Positions 1-5,311 of a stretch of DNA of 25,000 nt are shown piece after piece; positions within the stretch are counted from its first letter, which is position 1; the number at the start of each line of letters is the position of its first letter. Source of the stretch: a virus; IMG/VR virus record IMGVR_UViG_3300046511_000166, positions 1 through 25,000 of that record. One strand, 5' to 3'. The notes beneath the pieces are model-generated. The model had not been told where the DNA came from. It did not search any database and saw only the letters and a program-made list of their open reading frames with translations. The translations under genes and the position numbers were made by a program.

Positions 1-807
1 GAACACCGAATTGCCCGCGAACGATGTCAGTCCAACGCCCGTTGGATTGAGGATGCCGACGCCACCGGAACGATCGTTGACGATCGTGTTGCCGGTCATC
101 GACACGTTGTTGGACGGGTAGGCCAGACCCTCCTCGCCGTAAGCGATGATGTTTTGATTAGGTGAATTGGGACCTTGCTCTATCGCATTACCAGCCAGAG
201 TAAGATTGCCACCATTAGGAATATCAACAGTATAACTCGCGTCAGAATTGCCATCAAAAATTCGATTATTCGTGATCGTATTGTTGGCCGCACGGGACTT
301 TACCTCGTGACCCTGATTGGCATCATGGATGTAGCTGTTCGTGAGCGTGAAACTGGCGACCATGCCGATGTAGATGTCATGGGTGCCACCCGAACCGCCG
401 ACGCCATTGAACGCGAACTCGGAACGATCGATCGTGATCGAGCCGTTCGGATCGGGCGCGCCGAGGATGCCGTCCTGATTGCCGTGAAAATACACGTCGT
501 TCAGGGTCAGGTTGCCAGACTCGTAGCGCACGGCTGCGCCGTTGGCGTCGGGCACCGTTACGCCAGAGATATCGAACCCCGAGATCGTTACGTTGCCGCC
601 CTCATCGATCATCGCCTTGCCGTTCGGCGGCTGGATCGTTTCGGTCATCACGGCGAACCCGCCGACCGCCATGAGCGTGATGTCCTTGAACACCGACAGG
701 AACTGGTTGACGTAAGATCCCGCCGCGACCTGGACGGTATCGCCTGGCTGCGCGCGGTCGATCGCCGCCTGGATGTCGCCACCCGCCTGCACCGTCAGTA
801 TCGCCAT
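1..807 (-). CDS. Right-handed parallel beta-helix protein, C-terminus beyond the left edge
   Basis: Open for 269 codons from an ATG at 807 to the window edge, so the end is missing. The N-terminus (MAILTVQAGGDIQAAIDRA, followed by PGDTVQVAAGSY) is the typical first coil of a pectate-lyase-like beta-helix. Asn/Gly-rich rungs follow, such as GNVTISGFDISGV, GNLTLNDVYFHGN, SFTLTNSYIHDAN and NNTITNNRIFDGNSD. No signal peptide is visible, which fits unconventional secretion (RTX or autotransporter type) or a phage tailspike. No catalytic residues can be assigned. It lies upstream of, and on the same strand as, nothing recognisably related; the nearest genes are secreted PEP-CTERM proteins. The fold call is good, the function unknown. 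Confidence 0.8.
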   Translation of the reverse strand, partial: MAILTVQAGGDIQAAIDRAQPGDTVQVAAGSYVNQFLSVFKDITLMAVGGFAVMTETIQPPNGKAMIDEGGNVTISGFDISGVTVPDANGAAVRYESGNLTLNDVYFHGNQDGILGAPDPNGSITIDRSEFAFNGVGGSGGTHDIYIGMVASFTLTNSYIHDANQGHEVKSRAANNTITNNRIFDGNSDASYTVDIPNGGNLTLAGNAIEQGPNSPNQNIIAYGEEGLAYPSNNVSMTGNTIVNDRSGGVGILNPTGVGLTSFAGNSVF

Positions 808-871
808 GGTCCGATTCCCCGTGGTTGCCCGCGGAGTCTAGCGCATTTCCGGGCGCGTCATGCCCGTGTCA

Positions 872-906
872 TTGGACATTCATGCTGCGGCGCAACATAA
901 TGCGCC
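872..906 (+). promoter_or_regulatory. Candidate promoter with inverted repeat across the -10
   Basis: TTGGAC (872-877), an 18-nt spacer and CATAAT (896-901) resemble a sigma-70 promoter. A perfect dyad GGCGCA-N6-TGCGCC (889-906) overlaps the -10 and would suit a repressor. The start point would fall almost on the ATG at 907, implying a leaderless or very short leader. Sequence match only. Confidence 0.3.
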
Positions 907-1068
907 ATGAGACACATTATTGCAGCCGCGATATTGGCAGGAATCCTCACGAATTGCGCCCCCCCCGCACCGAGCCAGGGCTGGGGGGGCGCCTTCCCGG
1001 GTAACCCGATCGCCGTCTCGGTCTGGTCCCCGGCGGTTGAGTCAGCGGGCGACGGTCAGGGACCGTAA
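907..1068 (+). CDS. Small secreted or lipoprotein-like peptide with homopolymer tracts
   Basis: A 53-residue ORF starting MRHIIAAAILAGILTNCAPP: a short positive N-region, a hydrophobic core and a Cys at residue 17. The four residues before and at the Cys, LTNC, are a poor lipobox because Asn sits at -1, so lipidation is uncertain. An 8-C run (959-966) lies right after the Cys codon and a 7-G run (983-989) follows, so replication slippage would shift the frame just past the signal-like segment. It converges with, and overlaps by 13 bp, the end of the PEP-CTERM gene. There is no clear Shine-Dalgarno; the only support for expression is the promoter-like sequence just upstream. Confidence 0.35.
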   Translation: MRHIIAAAILAGILTNCAPPAPSQGWGGAFPGNPIAVSVWSPAVESAGDGQGP

Positions 1069-1754
1069 CGCCGCCGACGACGGACGACGGCGAGACCGGC
1101 CAGGCCCGTTCCCAAAACAGCCAAGGTCATGGGTTCCGGCGTGTCCACGATGACCGGATTGATCACGCAGTCCGGACAGGTCGTGTTCACCGGGATTTCC
1201 TCGGAGACCAGCGAGTAGTTGTTCTGGCTCCCGACCCAGTCGATCTTCAGCGCGGTGGTGTAGTTCGCCCATGATCCCGACGTGAGCGTGGCTTCAAAAC
1301 CGATGACGATCGGACCTGACAACAACCCGACCGGCGTCGGCGGGATCAGCGTGTTGTCGAAGCAGTAGAACCCACCCGATCCGTCGCAGCCGCTCGACGC
1401 CAGCCCGCCGGGGACGAAGTTGAACCCGTTGGCGCCCAGGGTCGTCACGCCGTTAACGCGAACACCGACGACCTGACCGCTGGAGGGGTTGTTTTTGGAC
1501 ACCGTGTTAAACGCGATGGCGTTGATCCCGGTGCGCCCGCCGCGCGTGTCGGCGATCGAGTTCTCGCCCGCGATGACCAGCGCGAACTGTTCGGTGAGCG
1601 GATCGGCGGTGGCCTGGGCTTCCAGCGTGTAGACCAGGCCCTCGGTGGCGGCGTCAGGCCCCAGCGTGATCAGCGCGGCATGGGCCGGGGCCGAACACAG
1701 CGCGCCCGCGACGACGCCGATCGCCGCCGCGGTCGCGAGGAGGTAAGCCCTCAC
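1056..1754 (-). CDS. PEP-CTERM sorting-domain secreted protein
   Basis: 232 residues. Signal peptide at residues 1-26 (MRAYLLATAAAIGVVAGAL, ending APAHA). A low-charge, Gly/Asn/Thr-rich extracellular body holds four Cys, including a CPDC motif near 192-196. The C-terminus is a classic exosortase target: TPEPMTLAVLGTGLAGLAVV then an Arg run. Such proteins are exported, cleaved at PEP by exosortase and linked to exopolysaccharide or biofilm; no exosortase is present here. The start is GTG at 1754, overlapping the upstream gene's TGA (GTGA), so translation is probably coupled. The body domain is not recognised. Confidence 0.85.
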   Translation of the reverse strand: MRAYLLATAAAIGVVAGALCSAPAHAALITLGPDAATEGLVYTLEAQATADPLTEQFALVIAGENSIADTRGGRTGINAIAFNTVSKNNPSSGQVVGVRVNGVTTLGANGFNFVPGGLASSGCDGSGGFYCFDNTLIPPTPVGLLSGPIVIGFEATLTSGSWANYTTALKIDWVGSQNNYSLVSEEIPVNTTCPDCVINPVIVDTPEPMTLAVLGTGLAGLAVVRRRRRYGP

Positions 1755-2422
1755 GCCGGGAGACCCGCATGCGTATCTTTACGTACCCGACGCCGGGCGA
1801 CAGCGCCCAGGCCGATGAGGCCCACGCCCAGTAGCGCCAGCGAGGCCGGTTCCGGGGCGGCGGTGGTGGACGACGCCACGCCGCTGTAGGACGCCGAGAA
1901 ACTCGCCAAGGTCGCGTTGTCCAGGGCGAGCGCGGGCGCCAGGTTGGACAATGACAACGTGAAGGTGTTCGGCGCGGCGAGATCCGCCGCCGCGATCACG
2001 CTGGACGTGAGCGAGAGGGTATCAGGCGGGTTGGCGACGTTGATGGACAATTGTTCGCCGGTCGCCAAACCAAACGCCGCGTCGGAAAACGTTCCGGAAA
2101 GGAAATTAGTTCCGGCGCCGCCTGCCAACGACGTGATGGCGAACGTCCCGCTGTAGTGCTGCAACAGCGCGGGACCGATGCCTTGCGCGGCGTCGATCGA
2201 TGTCGCGTTGAGGTCGAGGAAGCCGGTGGTCGGCGCGTTGCCGAACAGTTGCGTGATCGAAATGGCGGAGTCGGTGGAGAGCGTGGTGGCCGTGCCCGCG
2301 CCGTTCGCGACCGCCGTCAGCGTGTTGGTGTCGGAAACCTGGCCGAACGCGATTATTTGTGTCGCATTCGCACTGACAGACAGGCCCAGGACGGCGACCG
2401 TGGCGAGGAGGAGGTTTCGCAT
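1751..2422 (-). CDS. PEP-CTERM sorting-domain secreted protein
   Basis: 223 residues. The ATG at 2422 is chosen over an upstream in-frame ATG because it has an AGGGG ribosome site 6-8 nt upstream and immediately gives a signal peptide (MRNLLLATVAVLGLSVSANA). The body is Ser/Thr/Ala-rich and poor in charge, with alternating hydrophobic residues suggesting a beta-sandwich. The C-terminal signal is APEPASLALLGVGLIGLGAV followed by ARRRVRK. It is the first gene of a two-gene operon with the PEP-CTERM gene downstream (4-bp overlap). The upstream region contains an 18-bp palindrome at 2541-2558. The genes look bacterial rather than viral, so the junction to the phage block probably lies just upstream. 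Confidence 0.85.
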   Translation of the reverse strand: MRNLLLATVAVLGLSVSANATQIIAFGQVSDTNTLTAVANGAGTATTLSTDSAISITQLFGNAPTTGFLDLNATSIDAAQGIGPALLQHYSGTFAITSLAGGAGTNFLSGTFSDAAFGLATGEQLSINVANPPDTLSLTSSVIAAADLAAPNTFTLSLSNLAPALALDNATLASFSASYSGVASSTTAAPEPASLALLGVGLIGLGAVARRRVRKDTHAGLPA

Positions 2423-2540
2423 GATGGTTCCCCTTGTATGTTTGGGGGAGTTTAATGCGCTGGCGGTGATCCGTCTCGCGAAAACGTCACGTTGCAAAAA
2501 CAGTGGGTTATGCCGCGAAACACCGAAACGACCGACATAG

Positions 2541-2558
2541 TGTAAAGCGCGCTTTACA
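2541..2558. promoter_or_regulatory. Perfect 18-bp palindrome, candidate operator
   Basis: TGTAAAGCGCGCTTTACA is a perfect dyad with AT-rich ends and a GC core, the form of a dimeric repressor site. It is 119 bp upstream of the PEP-CTERM operon start and 5 bp from the left arm of the first pentamer cassette. Which of the two it serves is unknown. No U-tract follows on either strand, so it is not a typical terminator. Confidence 0.45.
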
Positions 2559-2563
2559 TCGAT

Positions 2564-2887
2564 TTTCGCTGGAACGGCGGGCAGGAGCGGGCTAGGCTAG
2601 CCATTCACGGCGCGGCGCGGTGTGGCTTGGCGTGGCATGGCATGGCTTGGCGTGGCTGGGCGTGGCTTGGTTGGCCCGGGTCAGGCTTGGCGTGATTGGG
2701 CTTGCCGGGGCGTGGTGGGGCGAGGCCCGGCGTGGCAGGGCTTGCCATGGCCAGGCTGGGCAGGGCGGGCCGGGGCGGGGCGTGGCCGGGTTCGGCGAGG
2801 CATGGCAGGGCGGGGCCTGGTCAGGCTTGGTATGGTATGGGAGGCGTTTACGCCTCGGTCCCGTCCGGCTTCCCGCCGGGCGGGGCC
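2564..2887 (+). repeat. Pentamer-array cassette, copy 1 (47 units)
   Basis: Three parts in order. The left arm (2564-2604) matches copy 2 at 36 of 41 positions and contains GGCTAGCC. The core (2606-2840) is exactly 47 consecutive pentamers of the form YNNGG: position 1 is a pyrimidine in all 47 and positions 4-5 are GG in 42. The right arm begins inside the array (2834-2866) and matches copy 2 at 32 of 33 positions; it contains a hairpin (2841-2856) and abuts a second, longer hairpin (2857-2887). All three plus-strand frames stay largely open only because the repeat rarely makes stops; the 5-bp period argues against coding. The stem contains G-U pairs only if the plus strand is transcribed. 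Function unknown. Confidence 0.85.
2841..2887 (+). ncRNA. Paired hairpins at the end of cassette 1, candidate structured RNA
   Basis: Hairpin A is GAGGCG-TTTA-CGCCTC (2841-2856). Hairpin B directly abuts it: the 13-nt arm 2857-2869 pairs with 2875-2887 around a 5-nt loop, with two U-G pairs and no mismatch on the plus strand. Compared with cassette 2, two pairs change from G-C to A-U on both sides, and two others change compatibly. There is no U-tract, so it is not a standard intrinsic terminator. The minus-strand gene at 2848-3024 has its stop codon inside hairpin A, so it shares this DNA. Expression is inferred, not shown. Confidence 0.5.
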
Positions 2888-3024
2888 ATAAGCGCGGCTA
2901 TCGCCATCCTCAACTCTTGGTTATGTCGTTTGAGGTCCGCGGCCACGCGTTCCAGGTCCGCGATCCTCGCCCGCAGCGACTCGATGGAGTCCTCCGATGA
3001 TGCCTGATCAAACACCGCAACCAT
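2848..3024 (-). CDS. Small coiled-coil protein
   Basis: 58 residues from ATG 3024 (MVAVFDQASSEDSIESLRAR), with a weak GGGGCG site upstream. Residues 12-43 form a clear heptad pattern (SIESLRARIADLERVAADLK, then RHNQELRMAIAAL), predicting a short parallel coiled coil. The tail MAPPGGKPDGTEA and the stop codon are encoded inside the hairpins of cassette 1, so the repeat supplies the end of the gene. The start overlaps a divergent small ORF by 25 bp. Too short for the usual gene finders, but amino-acid composition and heptads favour a real gene. Function unknown; small oligomerising phage accessory proteins look like this. Confidence 0.55.
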   Translation of the reverse strand: MVAVFDQASSEDSIESLRARIADLERVAADLKRHNQELRMAIAALMAPPGGKPDGTEA

Positions 3025-3155
3025 CCGCCCCTATAGTCACGGGCGAAGAGATAGCGAAATTCCTGGAGATTTACCGCATCCTCGCGCGGCCTGACGGGCC
3101 TGCGGAGCCGGTGGGCAAGGTCGAGACGTGGCTTGAGGCGTTGTCGCGCAGATGA
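3000..3155 (+). CDS. Small hypothetical protein
   Basis: 51 residues, MPDQTPQPSAPIVTGEEIAK, then FLEIYRILARPDGPAEPVGK and VETWLEALSRR. A GGAG lies 7 nt before the ATG. The second half looks like two short amphipathic helices. It is the only plus-strand gene candidate between the two pentamer cassettes and lies tail-to-tail with the minus gene at 3159-3332 (3-bp gap), with its 5' end overlapping the minus gene at 2848-3024. No family recognised. Confidence 0.45.
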   Translation: MPDQTPQPSAPIVTGEEIAKFLEIYRILARPDGPAEPVGKVETWLEALSRR

Positions 3156-3158
3156 ACC

Positions 3159-3332
3159 TCATCGTCTCGCTTCTGCTTCGCTGACTAGCCTGGCGAGCGT
3201 TTCCTCGAGCGCGTCGAGTTCGTCGCTGGCGGCGCGGAGGTCGTCCAGCCGCAACAACAGCGTAACGTAATTGCTGTTCGGGACGGAGGTGACGCGGGCG
3301 TCGAAGAGGCGGCGCAGGGCGACGGTTTTCAT
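3159..3332 (-). CDS. Small helical protein beside cassette 2
   Basis: 57 residues, MKTVALRRLFDARVTSVPNS, then NYVTLLLRLDDLRAASDELD and ALEETLARLVSEAEARR. Residues 28-55 make a strongly amphipathic, heptad-like helix. The ATG at 3332 lies only 11 bp from the left arm of cassette 2, so minus-strand transcription through the cassette, or from its arm, would lead straight into it. No good ribosome site is visible. Function unknown. Confidence 0.5.
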   Translation of the reverse strand: MKTVALRRLFDARVTSVPNSNYVTLLLRLDDLRAASDELDALEETLARLVSEAEARR

Positions 3333-3343
3333 TGGCGTTCAAC

Positions 3344-3546
3344 TTTCGCTGGAACGGTGGTCAGGAACCGGATAGGCTAGCCATCCCGGCGCGGCCAGGC
3401 GGGGCATGGCGCGGCTTGGCGTGGCGCGGCAAGGCGGGGTCTGCCGGGGTTAGGTCCGGTCTGGCCGGGTCGGGCGGGCCATGGCGCGGTTCGGTATGGG
3501 AGGCGTTTACGCCTCGGCCCCGTCCAACTTCCCCTTGGACGGGGCC
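3344..3546 (+). repeat. Pentamer-array cassette, copy 2 (about 23 units)
   Basis: Same architecture as copy 1 in the same orientation: left arm 3344-3384, array 3386-3500 in the same YNNGG register, right arm 3493-3525, hairpin A 3500-3515 and hairpin B 3516-3546. The array is about half the length of copy 1 (23 against 47 units), while the arms are nearly identical. The array length therefore evolves faster than its ends, as expected of slippage or unequal exchange. The unit pattern is retained although the individual units differ. It sits between two minus-strand small genes (3554-3646 and 3159-3332). Confidence 0.85.
3500..3546 (+). ncRNA. Paired hairpins at the end of cassette 2, candidate structured RNA
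   Basis: Hairpin A (3500-3515) is identical to that of cassette 1. Hairpin B has a perfect 12-bp stem: GGCCCCGTCCAA (3516-3527) pairs with TTGGACGGGGCC (3535-3546) around a 7-nt loop. Two of its A-U pairs replace G-C pairs of copy 1 on both strands of the stem, which is the signature of selection on RNA pairing. As DNA it could equally be a cruciform bound by a protein, but the wobble pairs in copy 1 favour RNA from the plus strand. Confidence 0.5.
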
Positions 3547-3553
3547 ATCCGCG

Positions 3554-3646
3554 TCAAAACGCGGCATCCAGCCATAGCCTGGCAATCACCGCGCCCGCGC
3601 CCCACACCACGATGCACAGGATCAGCATGGCGAGGGCGGTCTTCAT
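3554..3646 (-). CDS. Single-pass membrane micropeptide
   Basis: 30 residues (MKTALAMLILCIVVWGAGAV then IARLWLDAAF): a short positive N-terminus and a hydrophobic helix from residue 4 to about 24. Its ATG overlaps the stop of the gene before it (ATGA), making it the sixth and last member of the minus-strand operon. Its stop lies 8 bp from the hairpin end of cassette 2. Membrane micropeptides of this size occur in phages as holin-like, superinfection or inhibitor proteins, but nothing here decides between these. Confidence 0.55.
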   Translation of the reverse strand: MKTALAMLILCIVVWGAGAVIARLWLDAAF

Positions 3647-3906
3647 AGCCGGGTCAGCCCCTCGCGGGCCACGGCCTCGGCGGTCAGGCGGGCGTCCTCG
3701 ACCAGGCCATCGAGGCACTCGGTCATGCGTTTGAGGTCGTCAGCGCGCCACGACAGCACCTCCCGGATCGCCTCGAAATCGCTCCGGACGAGCGCGACCA
3801 GGTCGGCGGCGTCGGGGTGGCAGGCCTCGATCAGCCGCAGCGTGCCGAGGCCGGCGGCGAGCCTGCCCTCGATCAGGCGGGCCTCGTAGTCCTGGGCGGT
3901 TTTCAT
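3643..3906 (-). CDS. Hypothetical helical protein
   Basis: 87 residues, starting MKTAQDYEARLIEGRLAAGL. Almost entirely predicted helix with alternating charges (for example AIREVLSWRADDLKRMTECL near 46-65). No membrane segment or metal site. It overlaps by 4 bp the gene upstream (ATGA) and the micropeptide gene downstream, so it is inside a translationally coupled operon. No family recognised. Confidence 0.6.
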   Translation of the reverse strand: MKTAQDYEARLIEGRLAAGLGTLRLIEACHPDAADLVALVRSDFEAIREVLSWRADDLKRMTECLDGLVEDARLTAEAVAREGLTRL

Positions 3907-4193
3907 ACGCCGAATCCTCGCCTGGTCAGGTCATCTTCGTCCAGCGCCATGTCGGCGCGGACCTGGGCGGCGCAGGCGGCGCAATAGTGTTCCGTCTCGC
4001 CGGTCGGAAAGGTCACCGCCTCGGTGGCCGGGTCGTCGCAGCCGATCCAGTCGCAGTAAATCCGCCGCTCGCCGACGCCGCCGCACGTCTCGCAGGCGAT
4101 GTACCAGGTGTCGGGGTCGTTGCCGCCGTGGCGGCTCGTCAGCACGGTGCCCTCGCCGTCGCACTCCGGGCATGTCAGGTCGAGCGCCATCAC
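3903..4193 (-). CDS. Zinc-ribbon protein with DnaJ-like CxxCxGxG motifs
   Basis: 96 residues. CPECDGEG (residues 8-15) and CETCGGVGERRIYC (residues 34-47) are the CxxCxGxG pair of a DnaJ-type zinc ribbon. A second Cys cluster follows (CDWIGCDDPA, then HYCAACAAQ), so two zinc sites are likely. The acidic tail ends LDEDDLTRRGFGV. The start at 4193 (ATG ATG) overlaps the upstream stop by 4 bp. A J-domain is absent, so this is not a co-chaperone. It probably binds protein or nucleic acid; the specific job is unknown. Confidence 0.65.
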   Translation of the reverse strand: MMALDLTCPECDGEGTVLTSRHGGNDPDTWYIACETCGGVGERRIYCDWIGCDDPATEAVTFPTGETEHYCAACAAQVRADMALDEDDLTRRGFGV

Positions 4194-4543
4194 GCGTCCT
4201 CCTCATCAGGGTCCAGGGGTTTGTCGTCCACGAGGCCGCGGATCAGCGCGATCACGTTTTCCAGTTGCTCGACCTTCGCCCGCAACGCTTCGATCTCAGA
4301 GCCGTGTCGGCGCTCGTAGTCGGCGTCGATGACGCGGTAGGAGATCGTGAGGTAATGCTCGCGGCCACGGTCGAGGTAGGCCGGGTCGATCAGCGTGAAG
4401 CGGATGCCTTCGTCGCGAATGTCGGGACCCAGGACCCGGTCCAGGCCGTTGAAATAGTCCTGCGAGCGCGCCCCGGAGCGGGACGCGAAGCCTTGTTGAT
4501 GAAAGGTGATTTTGTAGCCTTCGTCGCTGTAATGGCTGGACAT
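4190..4543 (-). CDS. Hypothetical protein with C-terminal coiled coil
   Basis: 117 residues from ATG 4543 (MSSHYSDEGYKITFHQQGFA), chosen because it forms a TGATG overlap with the upstream stop; the longer in-frame extension is Arg-rich and lacks a ribosome site. Residues 10-70 look like a beta-rich domain (IRFTLIDPAYLDRGREHYLT). Residues 78-104 form a coiled coil (SEIEALRAKVEQLENVIALI), and the end is acidic (DPDEEDA). Member of the minus-strand small-gene operon. No family recognised. Confidence 0.6.
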   Translation of the reverse strand: MSSHYSDEGYKITFHQQGFASRSGARSQDYFNGLDRVLGPDIRDEGIRFTLIDPAYLDRGREHYLTISYRVIDADYERRHGSEIEALRAKVEQLENVIALIRGLVDDKPLDPDEEDA

Positions 4544-4824
4544 CAGGCGTCCGCCTCGATCGTGACGGTGCGCCTCAGCACCGCGCCATGCGCCAGCAGA
4601 TCCTCGACGGACCTCGGCAGGGCGTAGACCTCCGCGTCGGTCATCTCCGGCCACTCCGGCATCTGGTAGAGCGCGAGCGTGCCGGAGCCAAAGCCGCGCA
4701 ACTCGTGGCGTAACTCAGCGTCGTCGTAAGTCAGGCACGCGCCGAAATCGGAGCCGCGCACCGTGCCGGTCTCGTCAACGACGGCGACACGAGTCAATTC
4801 GGTGATCGTGAGAATGTTGGTCAT
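4543..4824 (-). CDS. Hypothetical acidic protein
   Basis: 93 residues, starting MTNILTITELTRVAVVDETG. The ATG at 4824 has a GGAGA ribosome site 6 nt upstream, itself preceded by an 8-C run (8 G on the plus strand around 4836-4843). The N-terminal half is beta-rich and the C-terminal half helical. No membrane segment or metal-binding cluster. It is coupled to the next gene by a TGATG junction. No family recognised. Confidence 0.6.
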   Translation of the reverse strand: MTNILTITELTRVAVVDETGTVRGSDFGACLTYDDAELRHELRGFGSGTLALYQMPEWPEMTDAEVYALPRSVEDLLAHGAVLRRTVTIEADA

Positions 4825-4850
4825 GGCGTGTCTCCGGGGGGGGTGGTGGG

Positions 4851-5144
4851 TCAGTCCATCGCGTGCGCGGCGTTGCTGCCCATCGGGGCGAGGAAGGCGA
4901 ACGCTACGCGCGCGGCCAGCACCGCCTCTTTGTCGCCAGACGCGTAGGCCGCGGAAACCCGGTCGGCGGCGACCGCCGCTTCCAGGACGGGCAGGACGAC
5001 GTGGTCCATGCGGCCCGGCGCGCGGGCTTCCTGGCGCGCGGCCCACGCCCGCATATTGCTGGCGAAGTGAGCGAAATTGGCGGCGCGTGCGACATTACGC
5101 TGCGCGGGTGTCATGTCTGAGGAGATCGGCTGGAAAGTGGTCAT
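4851..5144 (-). CDS. Hypothetical helical protein, first gene of the minus-strand operon
   Basis: 97 residues from ATG 5144 (MTTFQPISSDMTPAQRNVAR), Ala-rich and helical throughout (VLPVLEAAVAADRVSAAYAS). The start is fixed by AAGGA in a conserved 16-nt leader shared with the genes at 11949 and 12191; the longer upstream reading frame runs into the control region and is not used here. It opens the leftward operon of six genes and faces the RHH gene at 5312 across a shared regulatory region. Function unknown. Confidence 0.65.
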   Translation of the reverse strand: MTTFQPISSDMTPAQRNVARAANFAHFASNMRAWAARQEARAPGRMDHVVLPVLEAAVAADRVSAAYASGDKEAVLAARVAFAFLAPMGSNAAHAMD

Positions 5145-5147
5145 ATC

Positions 5148-5183
5148 TCGCGTCCTTCGCGGTTTTCGCGGGGTTTTTCCCGC
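5148..5183 (-). promoter_or_regulatory. Hairpin plus conserved 16-nt leader, copy a
   Basis: Read on the minus strand, a hairpin GCGGG-N6-CCCGC (5168-5183) is followed by ACCGCGAAGGACGCGA (5163-5148) and, 3 nt later, the ATG at 5144. The 16-mer contains the AAGGA ribosome site and is identical in two other leaders on the opposite strand (11931-11946 and 12173-12188). Confidence 0.55.
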
Positions 5184-5191
5184 CCCAAGGG

Positions 5192-5292
5192 TGTGCCACG
5201 CCGGAACACGCTTTGCCAGCATTTTTTCGATTAATCGTGCCACGCTTTTCGCATGCCTGGGTCGCGTCTGGGATGGGGCTTTTCGTGACACG
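5192..5292. promoter_or_regulatory. Divergent control region with CGTGNCACG operator-like palindromes
   Basis: Two perfect nine-base palindromes CGTGNCACG occur at 5236-5244 and 5284-5292, and an imperfect one at 5192-5200. TCGTGCCACGCT and TCGTGACACGCT share 11 of 12 bases. The middle site is fused to another palindrome, CGATTAATCG (5228-5237). The region separates the leftward operon from the rightward RHH gene. Ribbon-helix-helix proteins typically bind short repeated palindromes in their own promoters, so the product of 5312-5524 is the obvious candidate ligand (inference). Confidence 0.5.
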
Positions 5293-5311
5293 CTCATGCT
5301 ATGGTCGGACC

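Noticed and set aside
2571-2600. EcfG-type promoter in the cassette left arm (GGAAC)
   Set aside because: The -35 GGAAC is perfect in both copies, but no CGTT occurs at the required distance; only a weak TAGGCT is present.
2620-3007. Plus-strand open frames through the pentamer array (proteins rich in Gly, Trp, Ala, Arg)
   Set aside because: All three frames are open at once because YNNGG rarely forms stops; a five-base period gives a repeating 15-bp pattern in every frame and no frame is favoured.
3500-3560. Conserved minus-strand peptide ending in the cassette hairpins (MAPPGGKPDGTEA in copy 1, MAPSKGKLDGAEA in copy 2)
   Set aside because: The frame matches in both copies, but four of 13 residues differ while the stem pairing is kept, so RNA pairing explains the changes better than coding. 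In copy 2 the peptide would be only a 22-residue ORF.
5190-5240. Sigma-54 promoter (TGGCAC elements on the minus strand)
   Set aside because: The TTGC half is missing or one base out of register in both places; the TGGCAC strings are part of the CGTGNCACG repeats.
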